Below the pieces are notes generated by a model. It saw only the letters and a program-made list of their open reading frames with translations, made no database searches and was not told where the DNA came from. Both the position numbers and the translations under genes were made by a program. Shown in pieces: positions 52,975-64,000 of a DNA stretch of 64,000 nucleotides. Source of the DNA: Sinelater perroti (taxonomy: Eukaryota > Arthropoda > Insecta > Coleoptera > Elateridae). Numbering within the stretch: position 1 is the first letter of the stretch; every line of letters begins with the position of its first letter. Location of the stretch: assembly GCA_036346155.1 (NCBI GenBank), contig JARFIY010000313.1:1860001-1924000 (forward strand), read 5' to 3'.

Positions 52975-55250
52975 GGTGTACGTTATATAGCCGATAAAAG
53001 AGGATAAAATGTGAGTTTTGGCACTTCAAAGCTAGAACATATCAGCTAAGGAAATAAACCTCTACAGAAAATTCTGGTGGTTGGGGCTTGTTGGATCTGT
53101 TTAGGATCAATTACGTTCAAAGTACCGGTGGAAAGTCTTGAAAATGGACGAATAATATGTTGACGACCCACATGAAAAAACTGTTAAAGAATTGGAAGAG
53201 GAATGAAATACTAAGACTGGCAACACGGCACATTCAATAATTGAACAGAGACCAAGAAATAAAAAAAGAGCTTAGAGAACCTGAGATTGGTGTATGCGTT
53301 TTACAGGAAACGAAGAAGAAAGGAAAATGACTAATAGGAGATTGTATTTTGGTTTACAGTGGGGTACCTAAAGATACAACTGCAAAAGAAGGGGGTAGCA
53401 TTAATGATAAAAAATATTACTAAAAACTGCATAAAGAGTTGCCAGTGTAAGCCACAAAGAACAATGAGAATAATGGTTACAATAAAGACAAATAAAAAGG
53501 AAAATTATTAGTTTAGAGTATACGCACAAGAAAACTGCAAACCGGAAAAATAGAGATAAGATATTTAAGGAGAACTGGCAAATTTAATTCGCGGAATACC
53601 AAATAATAAAATAATAATTTTCATGGGCGACTTTAACGCCAGAACAAGAGGCACAAATAAAAGGACTAAAAAAATTCTGAAAATATAAAAAATGAAAACG
53701 GTGGCCCAATGATAAACTTGTACACTACAAATAAGATAATAATCAATAACACATTTTTAAGCATAAAGAACAATATAAATATACATTTAAAAATACATGA
53801 GGTTACAGATTCGTAATAGATTACGTACTAACAAATGGAAAAGTATACCCACAAATGCTGGATGCAGAAGCTTTGAGATCACCTAATGTGGGGAGCAATC
53901 ACTATTTATTGAATGATATATGCTGATAAACATTCTATAAAGGAACTAGAAACGAAAGCAAAGGTAGAAAGTTTACAAGACGAATCAATCAAAGAACTTT
54001 ATCAAAGAATGTGAAAGAAAAAATAATATTCTATCAGAATAAACGACGAAGATAATGTGGAAAACAGCTGAATGGTCAATAACTATCAATAAAAATAGAA
54101 GATGAATAATATAATAATAATTAAACAAAAAAGTCGTCAGAAGGAAAACTCTTATATCAAATATATTCCAACTAAAAATAATAAGGTTTACATAAAATAT
54201 AAAATAATAAGGAACCCCATAAATTGCTAAGGAAAACAAGAAAGATTTAAGGAAAAACTAATCAGACTTTTACAAACAACAAAGAAAATATGAAGGTTGC
54301 TGAAACAATAAAGGAGTGAAATGAAGGAATTGCTTGAATACAACCACAAAAAATGAAAATTATTGACCTAACAAGTCAAATAACATTCTACAAGAAACAC
54401 CAAACGTAACAACAAACGAAGAAACAATAATAACATAAGAAGAAAAAGTAAAAAATCCCTAGATGAATACCAAATAGTAAATGAAGTACGCAGCAGACCG
54501 GTTAAGCAATTTCAAATGCTTATCAAAAAAAAATAAATGTAAGATGAACAGCGATGATTATACCGACATTTAGAAAGGCGATTCCAAAGAACCCGATAAC
54601 TACAGCGGAATAAACCTTCTAAACAGCATTTAAATTAACAACAAGAATAAACGCAGAGAACACAAGACGGGTGTAAAACCGGAAAGGCAACTTGTGAAAG
54701 CGAAGCAAGTAACATTGTACCCCCCGTATCTCGGGTCAAATGAGAGCTGCAGATCTGAAATTCAATACCGAGGAAGATGCCGACCTAAAGTATCTGCCGA
54801 TCAAAATATGAAGCGAGTAGTTCCAAAGCTATTGTGTCGACAGACATGATGATGATAGAATTAACTTTTGCCTACGGCTTGGAGGCTTCCAAAAGTTAAT
54901 AAATGAAAGAATACAATTGTAAGGAGAGTAGCAGGAATTCAGAACAGGTAAACCATGTAATGATGTGTGTATAGTAAGACATTTAAATGAAAAGTCACTA
55001 GAATATAACGTACAATCGTATCAATGATCAAAGATTTCAAGAAGAAGTTTTTATAGGGTTCAAATAAAAAATGTAACCAGTATAAGATAGAAATATCCCG
55101 TTAGATCTAATAAAGACCATCGAAAATAGTTACAAAGATGATAAATCGTTAGAAGAGAAGGCGGATTTATCGATCCCATAAACTATGAAAGCGGCCTTAG
55201 ACAGAGAGACTTCTTGAACCCTCTTCTGTTTAATCTGGTGATGGTCAGGT
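52975..55250 (+). mobile_element. LINE of the same family as 37960-41215, heavily decayed
   Basis: Endonuclease: NREIKKELREPEIGVCVLQE then TKKKGK near 53255, LVYSGVPKDTT near 53355, GDFNARTRGTNKRTKK-like near 53625, FVIDYVLTNGKVYPQMLDAE near 53810. RT pieces: GDSKEPDNYSGINLLN near 54575, EFRTGKPCNDV near 54940, LRQRDFLNPLLFNLVM at 55195-55245, where the alignment stops abruptly at a junction with a minus-strand jockey element. Almost every 100 bp carries a stop or shift. Confidence 0.6.
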
Positions 55251-55254
55251 TCAT

Positions 55255-56705
55255 CTAGAAAGTCAATCCGAATTGGTGTTCAAGAATTAGATTATTTTCT
55301 TTCACTATCTCCATTATCCTTTTCAGCAGTAATTTTTCGAATAATTTGCTCAGAACTGGTAACAGACTTATGAGTCTGTACGAGGTGACATCATTTTGGT
55401 GTTTGTCTGGTCTATGAATAAGAAAATGTCTGCTACCTTCCATTGTGGTGGAAAATACCTTGTACGAAGAACTGCATTAAAAATTTGTGTTAAGAGCACT
55501 GCTCCTCTTATTGGGAGCTCCTTGATGTGCTGTTCTGCAACAGCATTATGACCGGGGGCCTTTTGGGGATTTATGTTTGTCTTTATCATGTATTGTACTT
55601 TCCTTACTGAGAAGAATTTTGGTAACATTGACATCTCATGTGTACCTCCCGCATTTCGAATTCTTCTATTTGTGTGTTTTGGGAAAGTAGTGGCTAGATA
55701 GAATACGGTCTCTAAATGTTGAGCAAAAGTTGTAGCTTTCTCTGTCAGTACGTGCCCACAGCTCATCTTCTTTGCGTATAGGGGAAATATGATTTTTAGC
55801 CTGTGTTAGATTTTTTGTGGCTTTCCATAGAGAATAGTCAGTGTTTGATGTGTTTGTCAGGTATTCTTCAAGAGAGCGTTTTTTATAATTTTTAATGGCA
55901 TTATGTAGTTCTTGTAAAGCTTCCATGTATCTTAACTTGTCCGAGGGATACCCGGTGCGTTGCCAGATTCGTTTACCTCTTCTTCTATGTCTGTTTTTGA
56001 TTTTAGTGGAATGGATAGATTTACATTTTGCTCAATAAATTGTTTGTAGTAATTCTAGTGCGTTAAGTTTGGTGGTTTTTGTGTTTTTACTATGTCTGAG
56101 CTAACTCTAGCTAGTACCGGTGTATGATCAGAGCTTAGATCGAGGTTGGATTTAACACCAAGGTACCCTTGTGCAATACTTTAGTAATATAGAAGTCCAG
56201 AAGATTCGATTTACCTTCCTGGATCCAGGTGTCAGTAGGTGGATGAGAAGATAGATAGATAACTGTGATCCGTGAACCCCAAATCTTGTTTTTTGCGTTG
56301 AAGTTTCCTCCAGCCAAAAATCTGTTTCCAAGTGTGTTGAAGTAGGCAGTCATACTCTGTTTGTTTAGACGGTAGTTTGTGGAAAGTAGACTGAATAGAT
56401 TGTAACGAAACCTAGCCAACCACCACACTTGTCGCCTGTATGTTGTTTCTTGGTGCTTTTGTATTTCATAGTGCTTGATGTGATTTTTATTAATATTGCT
56501 GTGCCTCTCCTTGCCCCTGCTTTCATCATCTGGATGTGGGGTGTGGTATAAGGTAAAGTTGGATATATTAATACTCATATTACTTGAAAAGTGCGTTTCA
56601 GTCACTAGCAGAATGTTATAGGTGAGAAAAGTTTCAACGTCCTGTCTATGCAAGGCTAGGCATTTCATTCTACAGAGCTATTTTATGGCGTAGTACCATA
56701 ATTGT
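55255..56705 (-). pseudogene. Jockey-5 ORF2, truncated after the RT fingers
   Basis: Endonuclease 56668-56135: HRQDVETFLTYNILLVTETH, FSSNMSINISNFTLYHTPHP, LGNRFLAGGNFNAKNKIWGS, then LLDFYITKVLHKG. Linker and RT: YLTNTSNTDYSLWKATKNLT near 55850, NPQKAPGHNAVAEQHIKELP near 55560, FPPQWKVADIF near 55440 and SYRLISLLPVLSKLFEKLLL near 55340. It ends NNLILEHQFGL. GGNFNA replaces the expected GGDFNA, a catalytic change. Confidence 0.7.
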
Positions 56706-56709
56706 TTTG

Positions 56710-57990
56710 TTTTTGTTGTATTAAGGCATGTTAAGCTACTTATTTGGTCATTTAATCTCTTTATTTCTGTTATTAGTTGTTATTAGTTATTGTTTGTTGC
56801 TGGTTTGCCACTGTGTGTTTCAAAAATGAGATTATATCATTATTTTGTTCTTTTAATGGTCCCAGCACTGCACTGTTAATTGCTTTTGAGACAGCTTTTA
56901 AGCCTGATTATAAGGATTTGTCACAATCTAATTTTCTTGGTTTGAGTTTTTAGCTGCTGCTGGCGTTTCTGTACCATTTTTGTGGCTACTCCATTTGGTG
57001 TTTGACATCTTCCCTTTATTATTTCTAGGTAAACTCTACAAATCTTGGCATTTGTTGGATGAGAGCCACCGCAAAGAACACATTTGAGTCTCACCTTCCT
57101 TTTTTTGGAACTAGTTTTGTAATCATGATGGCCGGCGCATTTACAGCATCAGTGAGGTCTAGTGTAATTGTTCCTGGTATCCTCGTAACACCAGCATCTG
57201 GTGCACTGCGGTAAGCTTAGTTTTCTTGTTTTTGTGCCGTTTGATTTTCTTTTCAGGTCAATGAAGAATAAATTTCTTAGAATAGGCATATCTTTCCTTG
57301 TATAAATATTTGTAATCGCTACTACTGAGTGTCCGAGTTCTACCAGCGCGTCTCGGATATCTTCGTGTTCGGTGGTGTGGTGTATATTTCGCAGTACTAC
57401 TCTGAACTTCCTGTTTTCATCTAAGGTGTCCAGTAGCTTTTCAATTGCTTTTTAGTTTTTATTTGTAGCTTTATTTTATTTCCTTTCATTATCTTATAAT
57501 TGTAGTTTTCTTGGCGATAGCCGAATTTAGTAAGGTGAGCAGCTGTTGAATTTTATCTTGTAACTTATTTTGCAATTTAAGTTCGGAGGTATGTTTTTGT
57601 TTGTTCTGTTTTGGACTGTTGTTGAGGCGTTTCCTTTTGTTATGCGACGTCACTACTTGAAAGTCATTCGGTCTACATATTTCAGGATCTTCGCTTGTGA
57701 TAAAGCGGCTGAGTTAACAATAGGATGCTGTTTCTCATTATTTAGCTGCATTTGATAGGTTGTTTGTTGTAAAGGTGCGTATGAATGCACATTTGTATGA
57801 ACCGGTTGTGTTTGTGGTAGTCCCCATGTGTACAGTGGCTGGTTTGGGTAAGCATATTGTAGTGCAGATTGTGGTTAGTTAAATACATTAGTATTAGTAA
57901 ATGCATTTTGTATATTTTGAGACGCAGGCGCTTGTAGCTACTGATATTGAGGTGTGTTTGTTTGCAGCTGTTGATTTGCTTTGAATTAAC
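56710..57990 (-). pseudogene. Jockey-5 ORF1 (gag-like), decayed
   Basis: Zinc-knuckle region at about 57215-57045 on the minus strand: CTRCWCYEDTRNN, CCKCAGHHDYKTS, CVLCGGSHPTNAKIC. Upstream are an IRRNIHHT-like PRE_C2HC region near 57390 and a Gln-rich N-terminus near 57950. A helical C-terminal tail (LKEQNNDIISFLKHTVANQQ) runs near 56850. Several stops. Confidence 0.65.
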
Positions 57991-58172
57991 CCAAAATCTT
58001 TATGGAGCATTTTATTTTAGTGCCCGCTTGTCGCGGTGCACTGCGAGATAATAGATAGTACTGAGCTTATGCTTGAACTTTTATCACAACACTTGTAAAG
58101 TTAAATAGTAATAGGTCTAGTAAAAAGAAATCCATTATTTTTGCTTGAAATTGAAGATTTTATTTAACCGAT

Positions 58173-59148
58173 TTAGGTCAAATATGCGCCGTTTTGTTCG
58201 ATAATTTGTTGTCATTTTGAAGGTAATTCCATTATGCTTCTCTCATAGCAATCCTTGTCCCTATTGGCAAAAACTGGGACAATCGATTTTCACAAGCCTC
58301 CCTTGAGGCGAATTTTTTACCAGCAAAATAGTTCGCTGTAGACAGGAACAGGTTGTAATCACTTGGTACCAGGTCCGGACTAAAGGTGGATGCATAAGAA
58401 TCTTCCAACCAAGCTCCCAGAGCTTCTGGAGAGTCGCCATCGATGTGTGGCCTGGCGTTGTCTTGATGAAACACAATTCCTGTCCTAGTGGCCAAAGTTG
58501 GTCGCTTCTGGGCGATTGCTTTCTTCAGACAGTCGAGTTGTTCACAGTATAAGTTTAAATTAAGAGTTTAGCTGTAGGGGAGCAGCTCATAGCATATGAT
58601 TTCTTGCTAATCCCACCAAACGCACAATAAAACCTTCCTGGCCGTCATTCCTGTCTTGGCCACCGTTTGCGCCGGCTCACCGCGCTTCGACCACGACCGT
58701 TTTTGCCTGACGTTGTCGTGATCCACTTTTTATCGACAGCCACCATCCGCTTCAGAAATGGGTCGACTTCAGCAGCGATTCACAGATGGAGATTCGGTCC
58801 ATGAGGTTTTTTTGCGTTAACTCATATAGCACTCATACATCCAACTTCTTTTTGTATCCAGCCTTTTCCAAATGGTTCCAAACGGTTTCTTGTGCAATGT
58901 TTAGCTCCTGGGCAATAGAAACAGTGCGTATATGACGGTCGGACCCGGCCATTTCCATGATTTTATCCACATTGTCGACAATTGGTCTTCCAGAGCGTGG
59001 TGCATCTTTGACATCGAAATTACCGGAAGGGAATCGACGAAACCAAAATTGATTGGCTGTTACATTATCAGAACCATAAACACTATTTACATTTTCAGCT
59101 GCCTGGCTTGCGTAAAATATAGTGTATTTTCTCTTTGCTGGTGTCCAT
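58173..59148 (-). pseudogene. Mariner transposase relic, nearly full length
   Basis: ATG at 59148 (minus): MDTSKEKIHYIL, then GSDNVTANQFWFRRFPSGNF and DVKDAPRSGRP. Then DRHIRTVSIAQELNIAQETV, NHLEKAGYKKKLDV, LTQKNLMDRISICESLLK. The first Asp region is frameshifted near 58720. VFHQDNARPHIDGD lies near 58465 (second Asp) and SPDLVPSDYNLF near 58370 (third Asp). The end is EQNGAYLT at the TAA of 58173-58175. Order and spacing are those of a DD34D mariner. Roughly five frame breaks. Confidence 0.8.
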
Positions 59149-59169
59149 CTTTGCCAAGCTCAAACAAAA

Positions 59170-59575
59170 CTGAGTCAACCATTCACAAAAATGTTCAATA
59201 TGTGAGTAAGAAGTGAAGATATAAGGTGTATATGAAAGATAGAGAATGTTAATAATTGGATAAAAGAAAGAAAGACAAAATAGAACGAACATATAGAAAG
59301 AATGGCAGATAACAGAGTGGTAAGAGTAGCAAAAGGATGATCGAGAAAACAATGGTGCTATTATGTAAATTAGAGAATTACTAAAGAAAGAACAAGCAGT
59401 TCTGCCTTTTTATAAGAAGAAAAAGTACATTCGTACTAGTACTAAACCCTTGCGAATGATCTGGTTTTAATGTCAAAGAAAAGAAAGGCAAGCCAGTTAA
59501 ATACAGTAAGACTGGAAATCAATGTGGAATAACCTAAATAGTTAGTAGTGAAAAAAGAAAAGCAAGATGATGTAC
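59170..59575. other. No recognisable gene
   Basis: AT-rich; possibly more of the LINE scrap that follows, but no motif is readable. Confidence 0.3.
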
Positions 59576-59579
59576 TATC

Positions 59580-59900
59580 GTGAAAGTTTGATAAAAAATG
59601 AAACTTATAAATTTAAGTAGTTTAATAATCTGGTTTATTTAGATGTCGAAATTAATATTAATGGAAATAATAACAGTAAAATAGATGGACGGCCTACTGC
59701 ATGAACTGGAAGTGTGGAATAATAAATATAAACTTATCATAAGACTCGTGGTACCTATGCTAGCGAAGTTTGGGTGTTAATACAAGAGTTGGTAAATAAC
59801 TAGATATCTGAAAAAGGATAATACGGCGAACGATATTTAAGGGAGTTAAGGAGAGAGCTGAATAAGAAAAATGACAAATGCAGAATTGGTAAAAGTTTGT
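59580..59900 (+). pseudogene. LINE reverse transcriptase C-terminal scrap
   Basis: YKFK..FNNLVYLDVEININ then GNNNSKID, followed by YASEVWVLIQELVNN, which correspond to the FxYLG..I and YxSExW motifs after the RT palm. No other part present. Confidence 0.5.
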
Positions 59901-60199
59901 AAAGAAACAGTGACAAAAACTATAGGCTGTGCATAAGCACTTGCATTTAGAAATCTTAGATGAGATATTCATAATAGCAATCGAAATGTTAGTCACAAAT
60001 GTGAGGGGAGTGTAAAGTTTAGTATGGTCTGCGTAAAACTATATATGCAATTAATGGCTGGATATTGCAAATGAATTGAGCTTCAGTCGCTAATGTCCGT
60101 GTGACAAAGAAGCCCAAGAGTAATTATTCCGGAAAAGAGCTCTAGGCCTGCTTCTAGAAATGGGAACGGCAGTGTTCAATACATAAGGAGATTACTTCA

Positions 60200-61080
60200 A
60201 AGGCGACCGTAACCAATAATCTATAGTTCCGGCGCGTCCTGGGAATTGAATTATCACACCTTGTATTCGTGTGCAAGAAGTCGAGGCACGCAGCACGTCG
60301 ATGGTCAGGCCTGAAAAAGGCAAACTTTTGAAGCGGATTAGACAAAAGGTGAACGAGCGAGGCCCGGCAATAATCCTATATGGCGATACCGGTTCTGTTT
60401 CCGTATGCACACGAACGGCGGCAATCTATCGCTTATCAATAAGTCAGGCGCACGAATGCAGGGAAGAAAACGCGGTAAGCGCACGTTGACAGGCGATTTT
60501 TGCGCGACGTAAATAATTGCCGCGCGCAGCCCGCTAATAACTTATTAATTGACTTTGCTAGTCGATAATACTTTTCTGCGGCGAGGAATCCTTTGAACTG
60601 GCCGCCGCCGTTATTACGGCGATTTTAAAGGCAGAATTTATTCGGTGTCGCAAGCGCCGAGCCGTAAATTGGCGGATGGAAATTAATAAATTGCGCCGCG
60701 TAAGGACGCGCCGCCCCCGCGCCGCGCTTTCCCTAAAACGAGGTGAAACTAATTATAGCCGAAGGGCCGCGCTGCCCATAGATCACCCGCGACGGGGGGC
60801 GCATTTTTGGCTAAGACAAAGGGAGCCTCGCGGCCAGGGCCGCTCGGCCGGGGAAGAGAGGTTGGGCCGCCCCCCGGGGCCTCTCGGCGGGGACCCGTTC
60901 TCCGCTTGTCACCGGCGTCCAGCAACCTTCCAGATATCAATCAGCCCGCATTCGTTATCTTCCTCCGACCTACCTCGGCACATCGCGTTACGTAATGCTG
61001 GCCAACTGCCCGGCTCTGCGTGGCACTAATTGCCGCAATTTGCTGCCTATATGTGTAGGTCTTATGCAAATTGGGCGGCC
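60200..61080. other. Second GC- and CpG-rich island with TAATT-type motifs
   Basis: Strong GC bias, especially 60690-60960 (CCGCGCCGCGC, CGGGGACCCG words). Homeodomain-like sites include AAACTAATTA at 60746-60755 (the same 10-mer as at 30621-30630), AATAATTGCCG near 60511, ATTAATTGAC near 60544 and ACTAATTGCCG near 61026. Open frames on both strands (60676-61029, 60749-60940) are Arg/Pro/Gly-rich products of GC content, not recognisable proteins. No transposon signature. Confidence 0.45.
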
Positions 61081-61405
61081 ATATACAAGCGATGACTAGT
61101 ACCTTCTTGGGGGCTTTCTAGTGACAGTAATTACAAGACAAATAAGAACTGATAATTGATTAGACCTCGGTTGTATTACCTCAACCTAATCTACCATAAA
61201 CTCACAAAGAAAACTAATAATGTATTAGTCATATAGTTACATAGATGATTTTTGGTAACAATCAAATATAGCAATCACCGTTTTTCTATACCGCCTTATT
61301 GGACCCGATCCGAATTTTCGTAGCGAATCCAAGACATGCGAGTGTTCAAAGATTCAAAGCAGTTAAAGTCTCAAGGATGCAAATCGATTGAATTTGAGAG
61401 ATCTT
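61081..61405. other. No recognisable gene
   Basis: Nothing supported. Confidence 0.3.
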
Positions 61406-61847
61406 CCACTTTTTTCTCATCAAACATTCTGCAATAAGCTTTCTTTTGTGTGGCCTGGTATTATCATGAACAATGATAGGGGACTTCACACCTTTTCTGT
61501 CTGTCTATTCCGAGATATTTCTCGATGAATAACTTATAGATCTTTTTAACGACAGTTCATCTCTTCACAAAGATGTCAAAAAGCGATTCCATTAAAATCA
61601 ATTGCCATAACCAATGTATTCTTCCTCTCCTTGAACTCTTACTTTGGTTCTCTTCGAGCAGTCTGATCGTCTCCTAGCCATTGAGCTATTTTTCTTTTAG
61701 GTGGTGATTGCTAAAGAGGTACCCAACTTTCATCTATGAGCTGACGTCGACGTTTGTACAAAAAGAGATTATCATGACATAGGTCGATTGGAGCTTACCT
61801 TTGCTCTTCTATCAAATTGTGAGATATGCAGTATCATAGGATAAAAG

Positions 61848-62587
61848 TAATTACATTTTTTGGAAATTGCTCTAGCTTTCTAATCAAAAACCTCCCGCAA
61901 CTGGTACAACAATCCCACACAATAACAGCGATACTGGGCGCCAAGTTCCATAGCAAGTGCCAGGTGGACAATTTTGGCCGCGACAAAAGTAATTGAATTT
62001 TACCATCAACTCAAAAAAGTAACCAATAAACCGGGGCAAATAACAAAAACCTAACAACAGACTAATATTTGGTGGTATAACCATTGTTTTTGATCGTCTC
62101 CACACAACGTTTAGGCATGAAAGCTATCAATCGGTCAATCACATTTATCCCAATCTTCTGCCATTCTTGTTGAAGTTGCTGAAATCGCTAGTCGCCGTTT
62201 CGGGCTCGTTTCCCTTCCAAACGACGTCCTAGCTCATCCCAAAGATGTTTAATCGAATTTAATTCCGGAGACCGTGAAGGCCATGGCAAAACGTGCACTT
62301 TCTTCTTCTTGACTTGTGCTTTGGGTCGTTGTCGTGTTGAAATACCTAGCCGCAAGGCATGTTTCTACGTGCTTATGGCAGCATATGGTCTTGCAACAAC
62401 TTGACATAAACGAGGCGGTCCATGGTGTCGTAGATCCGAACAAGTGGACCAACTCCTTTTGCAGTGAAACAACCCTACACCATTGCAGATCTACCTCCAT
62501 GTTTCACAGCGGGCTTCATCACTCCAGAGGATCTTGCGGGCGGTTCTTGATTAGAAAGCTAGAGCAATTTCCAAAAAAATTTAATTA
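61848..62587 (-). mobile_element. Internally deleted Tc1-like transposon, about 0.74 kb
   Basis: TIRs of about 44 bp: 61848-61891 and the reverse complement of 62544-62587 share GGAAATTGCTCTAGCTTTCT plus AATCAA. Each starts with TAATTA, so TA is duplicated. The inside begins in mid-transposase, directly next to the right TIR, so the DNA-binding half has been deleted while both ends were kept. This is a classic non-autonomous derivative. Confidence 0.8.
61860..62545 (-). pseudogene. Tc1-like (DD34E) transposase, N-terminal half missing
   Basis: Minus strand: SSGVMKPAVKHGGRSAMVWG then CF, VGPLVRIYDTMDRLVYVKLL, QHDNDPKHKS near 62330 (second Asp), then ELNSIKHLW-like near 62260 where the catalytic Glu (IEHLW) appears replaced. 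The end is AFMPKRCVETIKNNGY-like near 62110. No HTH domain. Frameshifts near 62350 and 62200. Confidence 0.7.
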
Positions 62588-62950
62588 CTTTCCGATACCG
62601 TAAGTTTTCCAAAATTTTTGACCAGACAATTTCTTAGTCTAAATCTTCCAAAGGCTAGTTTTGGGAACATCGACTTATATGGCTAGCTCAGAAATTAACT
62701 ATTTTTCTGGTCCCTTTAGTTACAGTGCGCTCCTTGTTTATCTCGGTCACCCATTTCTTCACAGTGTGGATACAAAGTGCTCTTGATAGGATACTTTTTT
62801 GCAGCAAATCATGAATGTATCTGATGACCATTCGATTATGCGTCCGATTTTGATGAAAGATCGCTGATGGCCACTCACTCAAAATATCACCAAACATTTT
62901 TATCGCTTCGATTGTGTTTACTGAGAGGTCACATTTGCTAAGTTTCACCT

Positions 62951-64000
62951 CGTTGAATCACGTGGTTTGCGAGCAAAGGCATAATTTGTGCTTCTATCTT
63001 AAATTGGAATATAATTTTCAATGCTATGATCACGATAAGTCATTTTATAACCTACTTTGAGTAGTGAAAAATAGTATTGTATATTTTTGCATGTTTTCTG
63101 AGTAGTTGGTTATCAAGAAAATCTTTAATTGTACTAAAAAATAGTTTGGGCGTAAACCAGCGCTTTCCAATCGTTTTTTTTTTTGTTGTGCCTTATCTAA
63201 GCATCTCTAAAATAGTGATTCATCCCTTAATATTGAAAAAGTATTAGAAGACTGTAGGATACTGTCGATAAAGATTAAATGCTGTTTGATTTGTGTAATT
63301 AGCTTGGTCACTCGTACGTCATTTACACAGTACTTTAAGTCGTTGTGTTACTAAAGCATAAAGCCGAAAAAAAATTTTCAATGTGATGTATCACACATTT
63401 CTCGATTTATGATACCTCTGATTTTATGAAGAGGATCCATTTCTTTGCGCAACACCATTCGCTTTTTTCAAAAATACTAGCATATGGTTTTGTAGCGGAG
63501 TGAAAACTTTGATTTCCTATAACCGTCATATTCTCAAGTGCTTCAGGGCCCGTCCATACAGACCGTAGTCATCCTATACCAAAATATTGGAGCGTTTGAT
63601 TTTACCTGGAAAAATTATAGGAAATATCGTCTCTCTCTTACATTCACCAATTTAATATTCAAAAACGACATAAACGGTCAGATTGCAGTTAGCCGCGGTA
63701 ACGTGCACCTCTGCCTACTCCACTTTATCAGTGTATGTCGCTAGATATATTTTGCTGGTCTGCCACAAGTACCCCATATATTAAAATATTTATTCGTACA
63801 TCGATTGTGTTTTTATTTATAAGTCCCCACCCTAACACCTATAATTTGCTTAAACAGACCCGGTTAACCAAAAATCAATATTCAGAACCATGAAACGTGG
63901 ATTTCTGCGCAAGTACAAAGAATAGTTATATCAATTATATCAGATGCTATAATTACTTTTAACATCGTATCGTCCAGAATTCTGTCTTGCTTACGATATT
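62951..64000. other. No recognisable gene
   Basis: AT-rich sequence; the open frame at 63538-63744 has no motif I recognise. Confidence 0.35.

Larger units (their letters stand above)
55255..57990 (-). mobile_element. Jockey-type LINE lacking its 3' part (Jockey-5)
   Basis: Minus strand: ORF1 with zinc knuckles (about 57990-56710), endonuclease, linker, and RT up to HQFGL at 55255. The catalytic half and the tail are missing. LINEs usually lose their 5' end, so 3' loss implies a later deletion or rearrangement at about 55250. Confidence 0.7.
61410..62950 (-). pseudogene. Mariner-like transposase relic, split by a Tc1-like element
   Basis: Minus strand: a putative N-terminal part at 62948-62590 (HTVKKWVTEINKERTVTKGT, then TSLWKI-like). 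A nested Tc1-like element at 61848-62587 follows, then the catalytic part at about 61790-61410: LYKRRRQLIDESWVPL, PPKRKIAQWLGDDQTARREP, TLVMAIDFNGIAF, and SPIIVHDNTRPHKRKLIAEC (second Asp). The first and last Asp motifs are not clean. The link between N-terminal part and catalytic part rests on shared strand and order, so it is an inference. Confidence 0.45.

Noticed and set aside
60676..61029. GC-rich open frames on both strands (also 60749-60940, 60807-60995)
   Set aside because: Several overlapping frames on both strands are open simply because GC-rich DNA lacks stops. They are Arg/Pro/Gly-rich with no motif.
1..64000. CRISPR arrays, LTR retrotransposons, rRNA genes
   Set aside because: I saw no spaced direct repeats, no paired long terminal direct repeats with protease/integrase motifs, and no rRNA-like sequence.

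Overview
The window looks like AT-rich intergenic DNA from a large, repeat-laden animal genome, most likely an insect (inference). The evidence is the mix of transposon families: jockey-type LINEs with gag zinc knuckles, RTE-like LINEs, mariner and Tc1 DNA transposons, a Penelope-like element and a tRNA-derived SINE. No intact host gene could be identified. Nearly everything recognisable is a decayed mobile element, and only two long element reading frames are uninterrupted (7275-8591 and 46774-47994).

Layout. 0.5-0.9 kb: fragment resembling a Mutator-like transposase. 2.6-11.5 kb: two different jockey-type LINEs head to tail. 13.3-16.9 kb: minus-strand RTE-like LINE split by a 5'-truncated jockey element. 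17.3-18.6 kb: LINE scrap and a mariner relic. 19.6-22.3 kb: minus-strand RTE-like LINE split by a mariner-type transposon with recognisable TIRs. 22.3-25.4 kb: LINE scrap and a Tc1 relic with TIRs. 25.6-29.8 kb: minus-strand jockey element. 30.2-31.1 kb: a GC-rich non-repeat island. 31.6-36.0 kb: LINE scraps and two mariner-type relics. 38.0-41.2 kb: plus-strand LINE with coiled-coil ORF1. 42.1-49.4 kb: an old minus-strand RTE-like LINE carrying two later insertions, a foldback element with ~400-bp arms and a second, younger RTE-like LINE. 49.7-52.3 kb: Penelope-like element bounded by inverted repeats that carry hammerhead-ribozyme-like cores. 52.4-55.3 kb: LINE debris with a SINE. 55.3-58.0 kb: 3'-truncated minus-strand jockey element. 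58.2-59.9 kb: mariner and LINE relics. 60.2-61.1 kb: a second GC-rich island. 61.4-63.0 kb: mariner-like relic split by an internally deleted Tc1-like element.

The window records successive transposition. At least six insertions interrupt an older element, and in several cases removing the insert brings the older protein's two halves back together. The elements supply their own enzymes (gag, endonuclease, reverse transcriptase, DDE transposase), and no cellular pathway is encoded here. The two GC-rich islands, which contain TAATT-type motifs and no recognisable transposon, are the best candidates for host function, perhaps as regulatory DNA.

All family calls come from reading translated motifs by eye. 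Element ends are approximate unless target-site duplications or TIRs are stated.
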